In this document: one piece after another, positions 51,069-60,517 of the stretch | Position numbering within the stretch: the stretch's first letter is position 1 | How the letters are laid out: each line of letters opens with the position of its first letter | Assembly (NCBI GenBank): GCA_963578475.1 | Contig: CAUZCL010000009.1 | Coordinates: 1 to 64,000 of the forward strand | Direction: 5' to 3' | DNA length: 64,000 bases | DNA from: SMYC01 sp963578475 | GTDB taxonomy: Bacteria > Acidobacteriota > Vicinamibacteria > Marinacidobacterales > SMYC01 | The notes under the pieces: generated by a model | Seen by the model: only the letters and a program-made list of their open reading frames with translations | The model's database searches: none | What the model was told of the DNA's origin: nothing | Position numbers and translations under genes: made by a program

Positions 51069-52235
51069 CTAGTCGTAAATGAGATAACGCTCGCGCACCT
51101 TCTCGAACCTCGCGAGATCGACTTGCCATGCGTTCTCGATGTCAACGAGCGGCACCGCGTTGTCAATCTGCTCGCGAATCTTGCTGTTGCCAGAAAGGAT
51201 TTCTATAGCGGGGCGTTCGAGCTCGTACTCATATGGAGGAGGTCGCCAAGCGAACTCTCGCGGCCAAAGCTTCCGGACCGCGCACAGCAGCGCGTAGCCG
51301 GTTCGCAGTGGCAGGTATGCGTCTCGATCGACGACGTGCTGCTGGATACCCCCGCAGAGCTGGCCTTTGAATTTCTGGAATGTGGGCTCGAAGCAGAGGG
51401 GGCGGAAGACGACCCCCGGCAAGTCTTCTTCGCGGAGCGCGCGCGCCAACTTCTCGCCGTCGACCCACGGCGCACCCATGATCTCGAAAGGCCGCGTCGT
51501 GCCGCGCCCTTCGGAAAGATTCGTGCCTTCGATGAGACAGCCTCCGGGATAGACGGTCGCGGTGTCGAGCGTCGGAATGTTCGGCGACGGCAGTACCCAA
51601 GGAAGGCCCGTCTCGTCGAACCAGTGCGAGCGGTTCCAACCTTCCATCTCGATCACGGTGAGGTTGCAATGCACCCCGAACTCGTCGTTGACGAGGCGCG
51701 CGAGCTCACCTGACGTCATGCCGTGTCGGTTCGGGATCGGGTAGAGACCGACGAAGGACAGATGGCTTCCTTCGATGAGGTTGCCTTCCAGGTGTACGCC
51801 GTCGATCGGATTGGGCCGGTCGAGCACGATGAGCTCGATGTCGTCGCGCGCGCAAGCATCCATGGCGTGCGCCATCGTCCAGATATAGGTGTAGTATCGC
51901 GAGCCTATGTCTTGGACGTCGAAGATGAGGGCGTCGAGGCCGTCGAGCATCTCTTTCGTTGGAATGCGGGTCGGACCGTAGAGACTCCGGACCGGAAGGC
52001 CTGTTAACGGGTCGGCGTCGTCCTCGACTTCGATGAGATCTTGCGCGGTCGCGCGCAACCCGTGCTCGGGGCCGAACAAGCAGGCGAGCTCGATCTCTTT
52101 TCGCGCGTGGAACCGATCGATCGCGTGGTTCAATTCGCGATCCACCGTCGTTGGGTTCGCGATGAGACCTACGGTCCTTCCCGCGATCCGGTCGACCTCA
52201 GCGCCCAGAAGCTTCTCGAGCCCAGTGACAACCAT
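51069..52235 (-). CDS. DUF1343/NamZ-type exo-beta-N-acetylmuramidase-like protein
   Basis: 388 residues. MVVTGLEKLLGAEVDRIAGR, TVGLIANPTTVDRELNHAID, CLFGPEHGLRATAQDLIE, DALIFDVQDIGSRYYTYIWT, VLDRPNPIDGVHLEGNLIEG, NEFGVHCNL-type block and GTNLSEGRGTTRPFE are DUF1343 hallmarks. The studied member, NamZ of Bacillus, releases terminal N-acetylmuramic acid from wall fragments. No signal peptide is seen, unlike NamZ, so it may act in the cytoplasm on recovered muropeptide sugars. A GATAAT hexamer lies nine bases before the ATG and there is no Shine-Dalgarno. Confidence 0.9.
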   Translation of the reverse strand: MVVTGLEKLLGAEVDRIAGRTVGLIANPTTVDRELNHAIDRFHARKEIELACLFGPEHGLRATAQDLIEVEDDADPLTGLPVRSLYGPTRIPTKEMLDGLDALIFDVQDIGSRYYTYIWTMAHAMDACARDDIELIVLDRPNPIDGVHLEGNLIEGSHLSFVGLYPIPNRHGMTSGELARLVNDEFGVHCNLTVIEMEGWNRSHWFDETGLPWVLPSPNIPTLDTATVYPGGCLIEGTNLSEGRGTTRPFEIMGAPWVDGEKLARALREEDLPGVVFRPLCFEPTFQKFKGQLCGGIQQHVVDRDAYLPLRTGYALLCAVRKLWPREFAWRPPPYEYELERPAIEILSGNSKIREQIDNAVPLVDIENAWQVDLARFEKVRERYLIYD

Positions 52236-52244
52236 ATTTCGCTT

Positions 52245-52250
52245 ATTATC
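52245..52250 (-). promoter_or_regulatory. Candidate -10 element (GATAAT) of a leaderless promoter
   Basis: On the minus strand GATAAT ends nine bases before the ATG of the NamZ-type gene at 52235; AAGCGAAAT lies between and is no ribosome site. The divergent gene at 52270, by contrast, has a GAGGAGG-like ribosome site. Confidence 0.4.
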
Positions 52251-52269
52251 GCACCGAGGAGGCCAGCTA

Positions 52270-55200
52270 ATGAAGTGGTTGATAGCGGTCTTGGCGCTAG
52301 CGGGAGCTCAAGCGCAAGACGATGACAAGAAAGAAGGTCTACCGCTCGAAGTCGCCGAGACGCTCGAGTTCACCGTGGATGAGGTCACTTGGATGTCGCT
52401 CGACGTCTCGCCCGATGGGACGACGCTCGTTTTCGATTTGCTCGGAGACCTCTATACGCTCCCGGTAACGGGCGGCGAAGCGACCCGCATCGTAGGCGGC
52501 ATGTCTTTCGAAAGCCAGCCGCGGTATTCACCCGACGGCACGACCATCGCCTTTTTGAGCGATCGCAGCGGTGTCGAGAACCTGTGGATCGCGGACGCGG
52601 ATGGCGGCAATCCTCGCGCGGTGGGCAAGGACAAACCCACCAAATCGCGGCCGCAGCTCATGGCTTCGCCCGCGTGGACCGCTGACGGCGACTACATCCT
52701 CGTCTCCAAGCAGCGCACGCCCGAGAGGACCTTCGGTCTCTTCATGTATCACCGCGACGGCGGCACGGGCGTTCGCGTCGGCGAGGCACCGCGGCCACCC
52801 GCACCCCCCTCTCCGGGTGCCCCTCGCGTTCAGCCGCCCAACAAGCTCGGCGCCGTAGCCTCGCCCGACGGGCGCTTCTTCTATTACGGCGAGCGACGCG
52901 GAACGTTCAGCTACAACGTGCAGTTCCCCATTTGGCAGATCGTTCGTTTCGATCGCGAAACGAGCGAAACGGCAACGATCACGAACGCGCAAGGAAGCGC
53001 GATGCGACCGGTGCTCTCCCCCGACGGCAAACATCTCGTCTACGCGACGCGCTTTCGCACCGGGACCGGTCTCAGGGTCCGAGATCTCGAGACGGGTGCT
53101 GAACGCTGGCTCGCCTACCCCGTCACGCGGGACGACCAGGAGTCGCGGGCGTCACGCGATACGATGCCGAGCTACGTTTTTGATCCCGACGGCCAATCGC
53201 TCATCGTGCCGGTCAATGGCAAGATCCACCGCATCGATTTCGAGACAGGCGCGTCCGGGAACATCCCGTTCACCGCGCATGTCGCCGCCGAGGTCGGCCC
53301 GCGTATCCACTTCGACGGCCGCGTCGATGACAGCGACACAGTGCGCGCGCGCATCATCCGCTGGCCCGCGCTCTCCCCCGACGAGAACGAGCTCGTCTTC
53401 AGCGCCTTCAACCGCTTGTGGCGGATGACGCTTCCGAACGGAGCTCCCGAGCGTCTAACGGATCTCGATGTCGGCGAGTTCATGCCGAGCTGGTCGCCCG
53501 ATGGCCGCTACGTCACATTCGTCACCTGGGATATCGATGGGGGGCACATCTACCGCATCGCTCCTGGAAGCGCTCCCGAGCAGCTGTCGGAGCACGCCGC
53601 TTACTACGCCGATCCTGTCTACACCCCTGACGGAAGCCGCATCGTTTTCATTACCGGCTCGCGCGACGATCAGCTCTATTCGTTCTTGAACGGCAACCGC
53701 GATGCTCATGTACACCAGGACGAAGAGATTGGAGGCGTCCGCGGGACGGGCACGACCGATTTGAGGGCCATGCCGGCTGCGGGCGGCGCCTCGACGCTCA
53801 TCGCTTCGACAAAAGGGGGACGCTTCCCACACTTCACGGACGATCCGGAGCGCGTCTATCTCACGACGTCGGACGGTCTCAGCTCGATCCGCCTCGACGG
53901 CTACGATCGAAAAACACATTTCAAAGTGGAGGGCACCGGCCCGGGGCCGAACCCGCCGAGTGCTTCCGCGATCGTTCTCGCGCCGGACGGCCGGCGAGCC
54001 TTTGTGGATCTTCAGAATAAGCACTACCTCGTCTCCATCCCGAGCGCGGGCAAGGAAACACTCGAGATCAAGATCACGCCTGGAGGTGACGTTGCCGTAC
54101 CGGTGACCGAGCTTTCTCGCGGGGGCGGAAGCTATTTGAGCTGGTCTGCCGACGGCACCAAAGTATTGTGGTCGCAAGGACGACGCTTCTACAGCCAGCT
54201 TCCCGGCGAAGAGCCGGAAGTAACGGAGATGACCGTCACCGTACCACGACCCAAACCTCGAGGCTCGGTCGTTCTTCGTGGCGCAGCGCGCATCATCACG
54301 ATGCGTGGGGACGAGATCCTAGAAGGCGCCGACATCGTGGTCACCGACAACCGGATTACCGCCATTGGCGCAAATGTTGACGTCCCGGCCGGCGCCGAAA
54401 TCATCGACGTCTCCGGCCAAACGATGATGCCCGGATTCGTCGACGCGCACGCACATATGTGGGCGCCGCGCGGCGTCCATCAGACGCAAGTCTGGCAATA
54501 TCTTTCGAACCTCGCCTATGGCGTGACGACCACGCGCGATCCGCAGACATCGACGGACGATGTCTTCGCTTATGCCGACCTCGTCGAAGCCGGCGAGATT
54601 CTCGGGCCGCGCATCTATGCCACCGGCCCCGGCATCTTTGCGACGTCAGGGGTCGACGACCAGGAAGCCGCCGACCACTTACTCGAACGCTACCGCGACG
54701 CCTATGACTCCCGCACGATCAAGCAATATGTCGTCGGCGATCGCATCGTGCGGCAATGGGTCGCGAAGGCGGCGCGTAAATACGAGCTCACCCCGACGAC
54801 GGAAGGGGCCCTCGACTTGAAGCTCGATCTCACCCAAATGGCGGACGGCTATTCCGGCCACGAGCACAGCCTCCCCATCAACCCGATCTATGACGACATC
54901 GCGCAATACGTCGCCAGAACCGAAACGTATTACACCCCGACGATCCTCGTCGCTTATGGTGGCCCGTGGACGGAGAACTACTTCTTCCAGAACACCGAAG
55001 TCGCGCAGGACGAAAAACTCGCGCGCTTCATCCCTTATCAGCTTCTCGACAACATGGTGCGGCGGCGCGGCCAGTGGTTCTCGAAAGAAGAATACGTCTA
55101 CCCAGCCATCGCAGAAGGCTGCATGAAGATCGTACGCGCCGGTGGGAAATGCGGCCTGGGTAGCCACGGCCAGCTCCAGGGGATCGGCGCGCATTGGGAA

Positions 55201-55521
55201 ACGTGGGCGCTCCAGTCGGGTGGGCTCACCGAGCACGAGACGCTTCGAGCCATAACACTTCACAGCGCGGAGGCGATCGGCCTTTCTACCGATCTCGGCT
55301 CGCTCGAGCCCGGAAAGCTCGCGGATATTCTCGTGCTCGAGCGGAACCCGCTCGTTGACATCGAGAACACGAACAGCCTGCGCTACGTCATGAAGAACGG
55401 CGAGATTTCCGAAGCGACCACCCTCGAGCAAATCTGGCCCGAGCGAAAGACGCTGCCGCCGCAATTCTGGTGGGACGACCGACCCGAAACGGCCCCGACG
55501 GCGAACGGAGGGGCGCCGTGA
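52270..55521 (+). CDS. Secreted TolB-propeller/amidohydrolase fusion
   Basis: 1083 residues from ATG 52270, preceded by GAGGAGG; the open frame continues upstream to 52033 but only as antisense of the NamZ-type gene. Signal peptide MKWLIAVLALAGAQAQ. A PD40/TolB propeller occupies about 30-660 (VTWMSLDVSPDGTTLVFDLL, SQPRYSPDGTTIAFLSDRSG, MPSWSPDGRYVTFVTWD). About 670-1060 is a metal-dependent amidohydrolase: GAARIITMRGDEILEGADIV, MMPGFVDAHAHMWAPRG (HxH), GVTTTRDPQTS, MKIVRAGGKCGLGSHGQ, GAHWETWALQSGGLTEHETL, LGSLEPGKLADILVLERNPL. It resembles imidazolonepropionase-like exported peptidase or dipeptidase families; substrate unknown. Its stop overlaps a GTG of the following gene region. Confidence 0.92.
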   Translation: MKWLIAVLALAGAQAQDDDKKEGLPLEVAETLEFTVDEVTWMSLDVSPDGTTLVFDLLGDLYTLPVTGGEATRIVGGMSFESQPRYSPDGTTIAFLSDRSGVENLWIADADGGNPRAVGKDKPTKSRPQLMASPAWTADGDYILVSKQRTPERTFGLFMYHRDGGTGVRVGEAPRPPAPPSPGAPRVQPPNKLGAVASPDGRFFYYGERRGTFSYNVQFPIWQIVRFDRETSETATITNAQGSAMRPVLSPDGKHLVYATRFRTGTGLRVRDLETGAERWLAYPVTRDDQESRASRDTMPSYVFDPDGQSLIVPVNGKIHRIDFETGASGNIPFTAHVAAEVGPRIHFDGRVDDSDTVRARIIRWPALSPDENELVFSAFNRLWRMTLPNGAPERLTDLDVGEFMPSWSPDGRYVTFVTWDIDGGHIYRIAPGSAPEQLSEHAAYYADPVYTPDGSRIVFITGSRDDQLYSFLNGNRDAHVHQDEEIGGVRGTGTTDLRAMPAAGGASTLIASTKGGRFPHFTDDPERVYLTTSDGLSSIRLDGYDRKTHFKVEGTGPGPNPPSASAIVLAPDGRRAFVDLQNKHYLVSIPSAGKETLEIKITPGGDVAVPVTELSRGGGSYLSWSADGTKVLWSQGRRFYSQLPGEEPEVTEMTVTVPRPKPRGSVVLRGAARIITMRGDEILEGADIVVTDNRITAIGANVDVPAGAEIIDVSGQTMMPGFVDAHAHMWAPRGVHQTQVWQYLSNLAYGVTTTRDPQTSTDDVFAYADLVEAGEILGPRIYATGPGIFATSGVDDQEAADHLLERYRDAYDSRTIKQYVVGDRIVRQWVAKAARKYELTPTTEGALDLKLDLTQMADGYSGHEHSLPINPIYDDIAQYVARTETYYTPTILVAYGGPWTENYFFQNTEVAQDEKLARFIPYQLLDNMVRRRGQWFSKEEYVYPAIAEGCMKIVRAGGKCGLGSHGQLQGIGAHWETWALQSGGLTEHETLRAITLHSAEAIGLSTDLGSLEPGKLADILVLERNPLVDIENTNSLRYVMKNGEISEATTLEQIWPERKTLPPQFWWDDRPETAPTANGGAP

Positions 55522-55572
55522 CCCGAGCGGCACTCGCAGCTCTTTTGGGCGTTTACCGTTCCAGCAGGTCCC

Positions 55573-57636
55573 ATGAAATATCCAAAGACAAAGAAGGTCG
55601 AGCAGAACGACGATTATCACGGCACCAAAGTCGAAGACCCCTATCGCTGGCTCGAAGACGACAACGCGGCCGACACCGCCGATTGGGTCATAGCCCAGAA
55701 CAAGGTCACCTTCGGCTATCTCGAAGCGCTCCCGAACCGCGCGCGCCTTCTGAAGAAGCTCACCAAGCTTTGGAACTATGAGCGCTTCGGCGCGCCGTTC
55801 AAAAAAGGTGGACGCTACTTCTTTTTCAAGAATGACGGGCTCCAGAACCAGTCGGCCCTGTATAAGCAGGAGTCGCTCGACGCGGAGCCCGAGGTTCTTC
55901 TCGACCCGAACACGTTCTCCGAGGAAGGCACCGCCGCGCTCTCGATGCTCGCAACCAGCAATGACGGCAAGTGGCTCGCCTACGGTGTCGCCGCGAGCGG
56001 CTCTGATTGGCAAGAGTTCCGTGTCCGCAACATCGAGAGCGCCGAAGACGAGCCCGACCATCTGCGCTTCATAAAGTTCTCAGGCGCATCCTGGACCCAC
56101 GACAACGAAGGCTTCTTCTACGCGCGCTTTCCAGAGCCCAAGGACGACGAAGCTCAAGGCGGCGTCAACTTGAACCAAAAGGTCTATTACCACCGTCGAG
56201 GGACACCGCAACCGGAGGACCGTCTCGTCTACAAGCGCCCGGATGAGCCTGAATGGGGTTTTGGCGTCACGGTCTCGGACGCGGGGAACTACGCCGTTGT
56301 CAATGTCTCGCACGGGACCGACGAGCGAAATCGGTTGTACTACCTCGATCTCGTCGATCCCGAAAAGCCGCGTCTCGACGGGAACGTCGTGACGCTTCTC
56401 GACGACTTCGACGCGAGCTACGAGTTCATCGGCAATGACGGCGACGTTCTCTACGTTCTGACCAACCTCGATGCGCCGCGCTACCGGGTGATCGCAATAC
56501 GAGCCGACGGCGAGGACATGAAAGATATCATTCCGGAGGCCGAGGATGTACTCGAGGAGGTGCGCATCATCGATGGGAAGTTCGTCTCCTCTTATCTGAC
56601 CGACGCACATAGCCGCATCGCGGTGTTCAAAAGAGACGGCAGTGGCATGAAGAACCTCGAGCTTCCCGCGCTCGGCTCGGTGAGCTCCATCACCGGTGAG
56701 CCAAAGGATCGCGAGATGTTCTACGCATTCGAATCCTTCCTCTACCCGACGACGATCTACCGCTACGATTTCGAGACGGGCGAGACGAGCGTCTTCCGCT
56801 CGCCGCAGATCGCGTTCGATGGCGGCGCTTTCGTAACCGAGCAAGTCTTCTACCCGTCCAAGGACGGCACCAATATCCCTATGTTCGTGACCCACAAACG
56901 CGGGCTCGAGCTCGACGGCACCAGCCCGACTTATCTCTACGGTTATGGCGGGTTCAATATCAGCCTTCGGCCGCGCTTCTCGGTAAGCAATCTCGTCTGG
57001 CTCGAGCTCGGCGGCGTCTATGCGCAAGCGAACTTGCGCGGCGGCGGAGAATATGGCGAGGAGTGGCATCAAGGCGGGACCTTCTCGAGCAAACAGAACG
57101 TCTTCGACGATTTCATCGCCGCGGCCGAGTTTCTCGGCGATGAGGGCTATACACGGCCCAAAAAACTCGCCATCGGCGGCGGCTCGAACGGCGGCCTGCT
57201 CGTGGGCGCGGTGATGAACCAGAGGCCCGAGCTCTTCGGTGTAGGTCTTCCTGCCGTGGGCTTAATGGACATGCTGCGCTTTCACAAATTCACGATCGGC
57301 TGGGCTTGGGTCTCCGATTACGGCTCGTCCGAGAATCCCGAAGAGTTCGAAACTCTCCACGCCTACTCCCCGTACCACCGGCTCCGTCCCGCGGCCTACT
57401 TCCCCGCCACCCTCGTCATGACCGCAGACCACGACGATCGCGTCGTCCCCGGCCACTCGTTCAAATATGCCGCAAGGCTCCAAGAGGTCCACGGCGACGA
57501 GCCTCGGCCAATGCTCATCCGCATCCAAACGAACGCAGGCCATGGCGCCGGCAAGCCTACGAGCATGATCCTCGCCGAGCAAGCCGACCGCTGGGCTTTC
57601 GTGATGGAGAACCTCGGAATGGTGTCGCCCGAGTGA
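55573..57636 (+). CDS. Prolyl oligopeptidase, S9A family
   Basis: 687 residues, standard for S9A. N-terminal KVEDPYRWLEDDNAADTADW starts the family; a seven-bladed propeller (about 75-440) and the alpha/beta-hydrolase domain follow. Catalytic triad: Ser538 in IGGGSNGGLLVG, Asp in DHDDRVVPGHSF, His in NAGHGAGKPT. It cuts short peptides after proline. Upstream, GTG 55518 (overlapping the previous stop) opens MTRAALAALLGV, like a signal peptide, but in another frame; one inserted or lost base near 55545 would fuse it, giving an exported enzyme. Without that the ATG 55573 form is cytoplasmic. Confidence 0.94.
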   Translation: MKYPKTKKVEQNDDYHGTKVEDPYRWLEDDNAADTADWVIAQNKVTFGYLEALPNRARLLKKLTKLWNYERFGAPFKKGGRYFFFKNDGLQNQSALYKQESLDAEPEVLLDPNTFSEEGTAALSMLATSNDGKWLAYGVAASGSDWQEFRVRNIESAEDEPDHLRFIKFSGASWTHDNEGFFYARFPEPKDDEAQGGVNLNQKVYYHRRGTPQPEDRLVYKRPDEPEWGFGVTVSDAGNYAVVNVSHGTDERNRLYYLDLVDPEKPRLDGNVVTLLDDFDASYEFIGNDGDVLYVLTNLDAPRYRVIAIRADGEDMKDIIPEAEDVLEEVRIIDGKFVSSYLTDAHSRIAVFKRDGSGMKNLELPALGSVSSITGEPKDREMFYAFESFLYPTTIYRYDFETGETSVFRSPQIAFDGGAFVTEQVFYPSKDGTNIPMFVTHKRGLELDGTSPTYLYGYGGFNISLRPRFSVSNLVWLELGGVYAQANLRGGGEYGEEWHQGGTFSSKQNVFDDFIAAAEFLGDEGYTRPKKLAIGGGSNGGLLVGAVMNQRPELFGVGLPAVGLMDMLRFHKFTIGWAWVSDYGSSENPEEFETLHAYSPYHRLRPAAYFPATLVMTADHDDRVVPGHSFKYAARLQEVHGDEPRPMLIRIQTNAGHGAGKPTSMILAEQADRWAFVMENLGMVSPE

Positions 57637-57766
57637 GAGCTTGTGAGCGATGACGAAACGACGCTGTGCTCGCCGAAGTTCCGCTCCCGCCGCACTGCGT
57701 TCGTTGGCGCTACGACGCCGAGTCCGTTTCCTCAACGGGCAGCCAAAACACCTGCACTCCGATCGC

Positions 57767-57795
57767 TGGCAAGCCACGATACGAAACGATATAAT
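57767..57795 (+). promoter_or_regulatory. Candidate sigma-70-type promoter for lemA-M48 pair
   Basis: TGGCAA (57767-57772), 17 bases, TATAAT (57790-57795). The lemA start lies about 130 bases downstream, so the transcript would have a long leader. It is the best -35/-10 pair noticed in the window. Confidence 0.5.
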
Positions 57796-57924
57796 ATTGA
57801 TAACGACCGAGTTGCACGGTTACACGATCCGCATCACCTAGAACCACCATCTAACGTTTACGTGTAGGCGCTCGAGTGGTTTACGCTCGCGCCGCCGCGT
57901 TTCTCTCTTTCGAAAGGAGTTTTC

Positions 57925-58512
57925 ATGTTCGGTGCGTTGGTTTTTCTCGGAGCAGCGGTGCTCTTCATCGTGTTCCTGGTCGGTATCTACAACAGACTCG
58001 TCACCTTGCGGAACCGCTTCAAGAACGCGTTCGCGCAAATCGACGTGCAGCTCAAGCGCCGCTACGACTTGATCCCAAACCTCGTCGAGACCGCCAAGGG
58101 CTACATGAAACACGAGCGCGAAACGCTCGAAGCGGTCATCAACGCGCGCAACCAAGCGCAGTCCGCGGCGAAGACCGCCGCCGACGACCCGAGCGACGCA
58201 GGTGCCATCCAAGGCCTCGCTGGTGCCGAGGGTGCTCTGACCGGTGCCATGGGCCGCATGTTCGCCTTGATGGAGAGCTATCCCGACCTCAAGGCGAACC
58301 AGAACGTCCTGCAGCTCCAAGAAGAGCTCACGTCGACGGAGAATAAAGTCTCTTTCTCGCGCCAGGCCTATAACGACGCGGTAACGGCCTATAACATCGC
58401 GCGAGAGAAATTTCCGAACGTCGTCATCGCGAACTCCATGGGCTTCAAGGAGGCAGCGCTTTTCGAGATCGAAGTCGCGGAGCAGCGCGAGGCGCCCAAG
58501 GTCAAGTTCTAG
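57925..58512 (+). CDS. lemA: LemA family membrane-anchored helical protein
   Basis: 195 residues. One N-terminal helix in the membrane (LVFLGAAVLFIVFLVGIYN), then the coiled helical LemA domain: LVTLRNRFKNAFAQIDVQLK, RRYDLIPNLVETAKGYMKHE, LIEAVINARNQA-like block, ANQNVLQLQEELTSTENKVS, RQAYNDAVTAYNIAREKFPN. A ribosome site AAAGGAG lies before ATG 57925. LemA function is unknown, but the gene is commonly next to M48 proteases, as here (13 bases to the next gene), and the pair probably works together at the membrane. Confidence 0.95.
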   Translation: MFGALVFLGAAVLFIVFLVGIYNRLVTLRNRFKNAFAQIDVQLKRRYDLIPNLVETAKGYMKHERETLEAVINARNQAQSAAKTAADDPSDAGAIQGLAGAEGALTGAMGRMFALMESYPDLKANQNVLQLQEELTSTENKVSFSRQAYNDAVTAYNIAREKFPNVVIANSMGFKEAALFEIEVAEQREAPKVKF

Positions 58513-58525
58513 CGGCGCGGGCCCG

Positions 58526-60499
58526 ATGGGAATGGACTTCTTTCAACATCAGGACGACGCCCGGAAGAACGGCAACATACTCGTCTTCTACTTTGTGCTC
58601 GCGGTGATCGCGATCATCTTGAGCGTGCATTTCGCGACGAGTGCAGCGCTCTTCTGGGTGACGGCGAGCGCGGCTGAGGGGGAAGAGTACGCGTTCGACT
58701 GGTTAGATCTCGACCGTTTCGTCTTCTTCGCCGGCGGCACCCTTCTGATCGTGCTCATGGGAAGCCTCTACAAGATGTGGCGCCTGTCCGATGGTGGCCA
58801 CAGCATCGCGCAGATACTCGGTGGGCACCCTATCAACACCAACACAATGGACCCGAGCGAGCGGCGCGTTCTGAACGTCGTCGAGGAGATGTCGATCGCC
58901 GCCGGTGTCCCGGTACCGACGGTCTACCTTTTGGAGGAAGAGGGCATCAACGCTTTCGCGGCAGGGACAGAGCCGCAAGACGCGGTCGTCGGCGTCACCC
59001 GCGGCACCGTCGAGCTGCTCAGTCGCGACGAGCTTCAAGGCGTCATCGCACACGAGTTCTCACACATTTTGAACGGCGACATGCGGTTGAACGTGCGCTT
59101 GATGGGTGTCCTTCACGGGATTCTCGTGATCGCGCTCATCGGCTACTTCGTCCTCCGAAGCAGCATGTTCGGAGGATCGAGAAGACGCGGCGCCGCCGCG
59201 GCGGCGATCCCGCTTTTTGGGCTCCTGCTCATAATCATTGGCTATCTCGGTGTTTTCTTCGGGCGGGTCATCAAGAGTGCCGTCTCGCGCCAGCGGGAAT
59301 TCCTCGCCGACGCCTCGGCGGTACAGTTCACGCGCAACCCGGACGGGATTGGCGGCGCGCTCAAGAAGATCGGTGGCCTCTCGGAAGGCTCCGTCATTAT
59401 GAGCCCGAACGCGGAGCAAGCGAGCCACCTGTTTTTTTCCGACGGCAAATATGGCAAAGTGCGCGCCGCTCTCTCGGGTGTGACGCACTTCGATTTTCTC
59501 GCCACCCACCCGCCACTCAAAGAGCGCATCACGCGGATCGATCCGGGCTGGAACAAGCGCTTCATCGAGATCGATTCGAGCTCCAAGGTCACGCCCGAAG
59601 TCGACACGAAGAAGACACCGGACGACAAGATGAAGAAGCTCTTCATGCTTCTCCCGCTCCATCTGACCGCGCTTGTGGGAACGCTCGATCAAGACCACAT
59701 CAACTACGCGAAACGCCTGCTCGCGCACATCCCGGATCCCGTGCGCGAGGCCGTTCACGACCCCTCAGGCGCACGCGCGGTCGTACTTGCGCTGCTAACC
59801 GACCGCGACGAGACGATCCGTGCAAAGCAGATGAAATATATCGAAGACAGCAAGGACAATCTGCTGCTCGAGGACTCCAAGAAAATGGTCATCCTTCTCG
59901 AGGAAACGCCACCCGAAACGCGGCTGCCTCTAGTCGATCTCGCCATTCCCGCGCTCCGGCGCCTCTCGCCCGCGCAATATGACGCGTTCACAGCGCTCAC
60001 CGACCTTTTCATACGTGCCGACCAACAGGCCGACCTCTTCGAGTACACGCTCATGCACGTGATGAAACGCCATCTCGATCCGACTTTCAAAGCCACCAAG
60101 CCGGCCAGAGGCGACTACTACTCGGTCGCCGCACTCGCGAAAGAGTGCTCCTACCTCTTGTCCGCCGTGGCACATGCGGGCCATAGCGACGAAGCGGAGG
60201 CCGAGCAAGCCTTCGCCGCTGGCGCCAAGGAGATCGAAGGCGCGAGATTACGCTTCGTGCCGCGCGACAAGGCCGGGCTCGGCGGCGTGCGCGATGGGCT
60301 CGCAAAGCTCGAGCGCGTCTCGCCCAAGATCAAAAAGGCTTTGATGCAAGGTGTCATCGCGAGCGTCGCCTTTGACGGCAAAGTCACCGTCGGCGAAGGC
60401 GAGCTTCTACGCATCGTCGCGGACGCCCTCGGCCTTCCGATGCCACCGTTTCTACCGGGTCAAGAGCTAGGCGCCGCAAATCCCGCCAAAGCGAGCTAG
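58526..60499 (+). CDS. HtpX-like M48 membrane protease with long C-terminal extension
   Basis: 657 residues, about twice the length of HtpX. Two N-terminal helices (NILVFYFVLAVIAIILSVHF, FVFFAGGTLLIVLMGSLYKM), then TVYLLEEEGINAFAAGTEPQ, LQGVIAHEFSHILNGDMRLN (HExxH), two further helices (VLHGILVIALIGYFVLRSSM, IPLFGLLLIIIGYLGVFFGR), RQREFLADASAVQFTRNP (third ligand) and THPPLKERI. From about 360 a soluble region follows, helical and with repeats of unknown type; its last 60 residues (GVIASVAFDGKVTVGEGELL, RIVADALGLP) look like a TerB-type helix bundle. Probably membrane-protein quality control with LemA. Confidence 0.93.
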   Translation: MGMDFFQHQDDARKNGNILVFYFVLAVIAIILSVHFATSAALFWVTASAAEGEEYAFDWLDLDRFVFFAGGTLLIVLMGSLYKMWRLSDGGHSIAQILGGHPINTNTMDPSERRVLNVVEEMSIAAGVPVPTVYLLEEEGINAFAAGTEPQDAVVGVTRGTVELLSRDELQGVIAHEFSHILNGDMRLNVRLMGVLHGILVIALIGYFVLRSSMFGGSRRRGAAAAAIPLFGLLLIIIGYLGVFFGRVIKSAVSRQREFLADASAVQFTRNPDGIGGALKKIGGLSEGSVIMSPNAEQASHLFFSDGKYGKVRAALSGVTHFDFLATHPPLKERITRIDPGWNKRFIEIDSSSKVTPEVDTKKTPDDKMKKLFMLLPLHLTALVGTLDQDHINYAKRLLAHIPDPVREAVHDPSGARAVVLALLTDRDETIRAKQMKYIEDSKDNLLLEDSKKMVILLEETPPETRLPLVDLAIPALRRLSPAQYDAFTALTDLFIRADQQADLFEYTLMHVMKRHLDPTFKATKPARGDYYSVAALAKECSYLLSAVAHAGHSDEAEAEQAFAAGAKEIEGARLRFVPRDKAGLGGVRDGLAKLERVSPKIKKALMQGVIASVAFDGKVTVGEGELLRIVADALGLPMPPFLPGQELGAANPAKAS

Positions 60500-60517
60500 T
60501 CCGCCGCTTTCGTGCCA

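Noticed and set aside
54679..56061. Minus-strand frame of 460 codons across the amidohydrolase/peptidase genes
   Set aside because: It crosses two well-supported opposite genes and has no recognisable domain; shadow frame.
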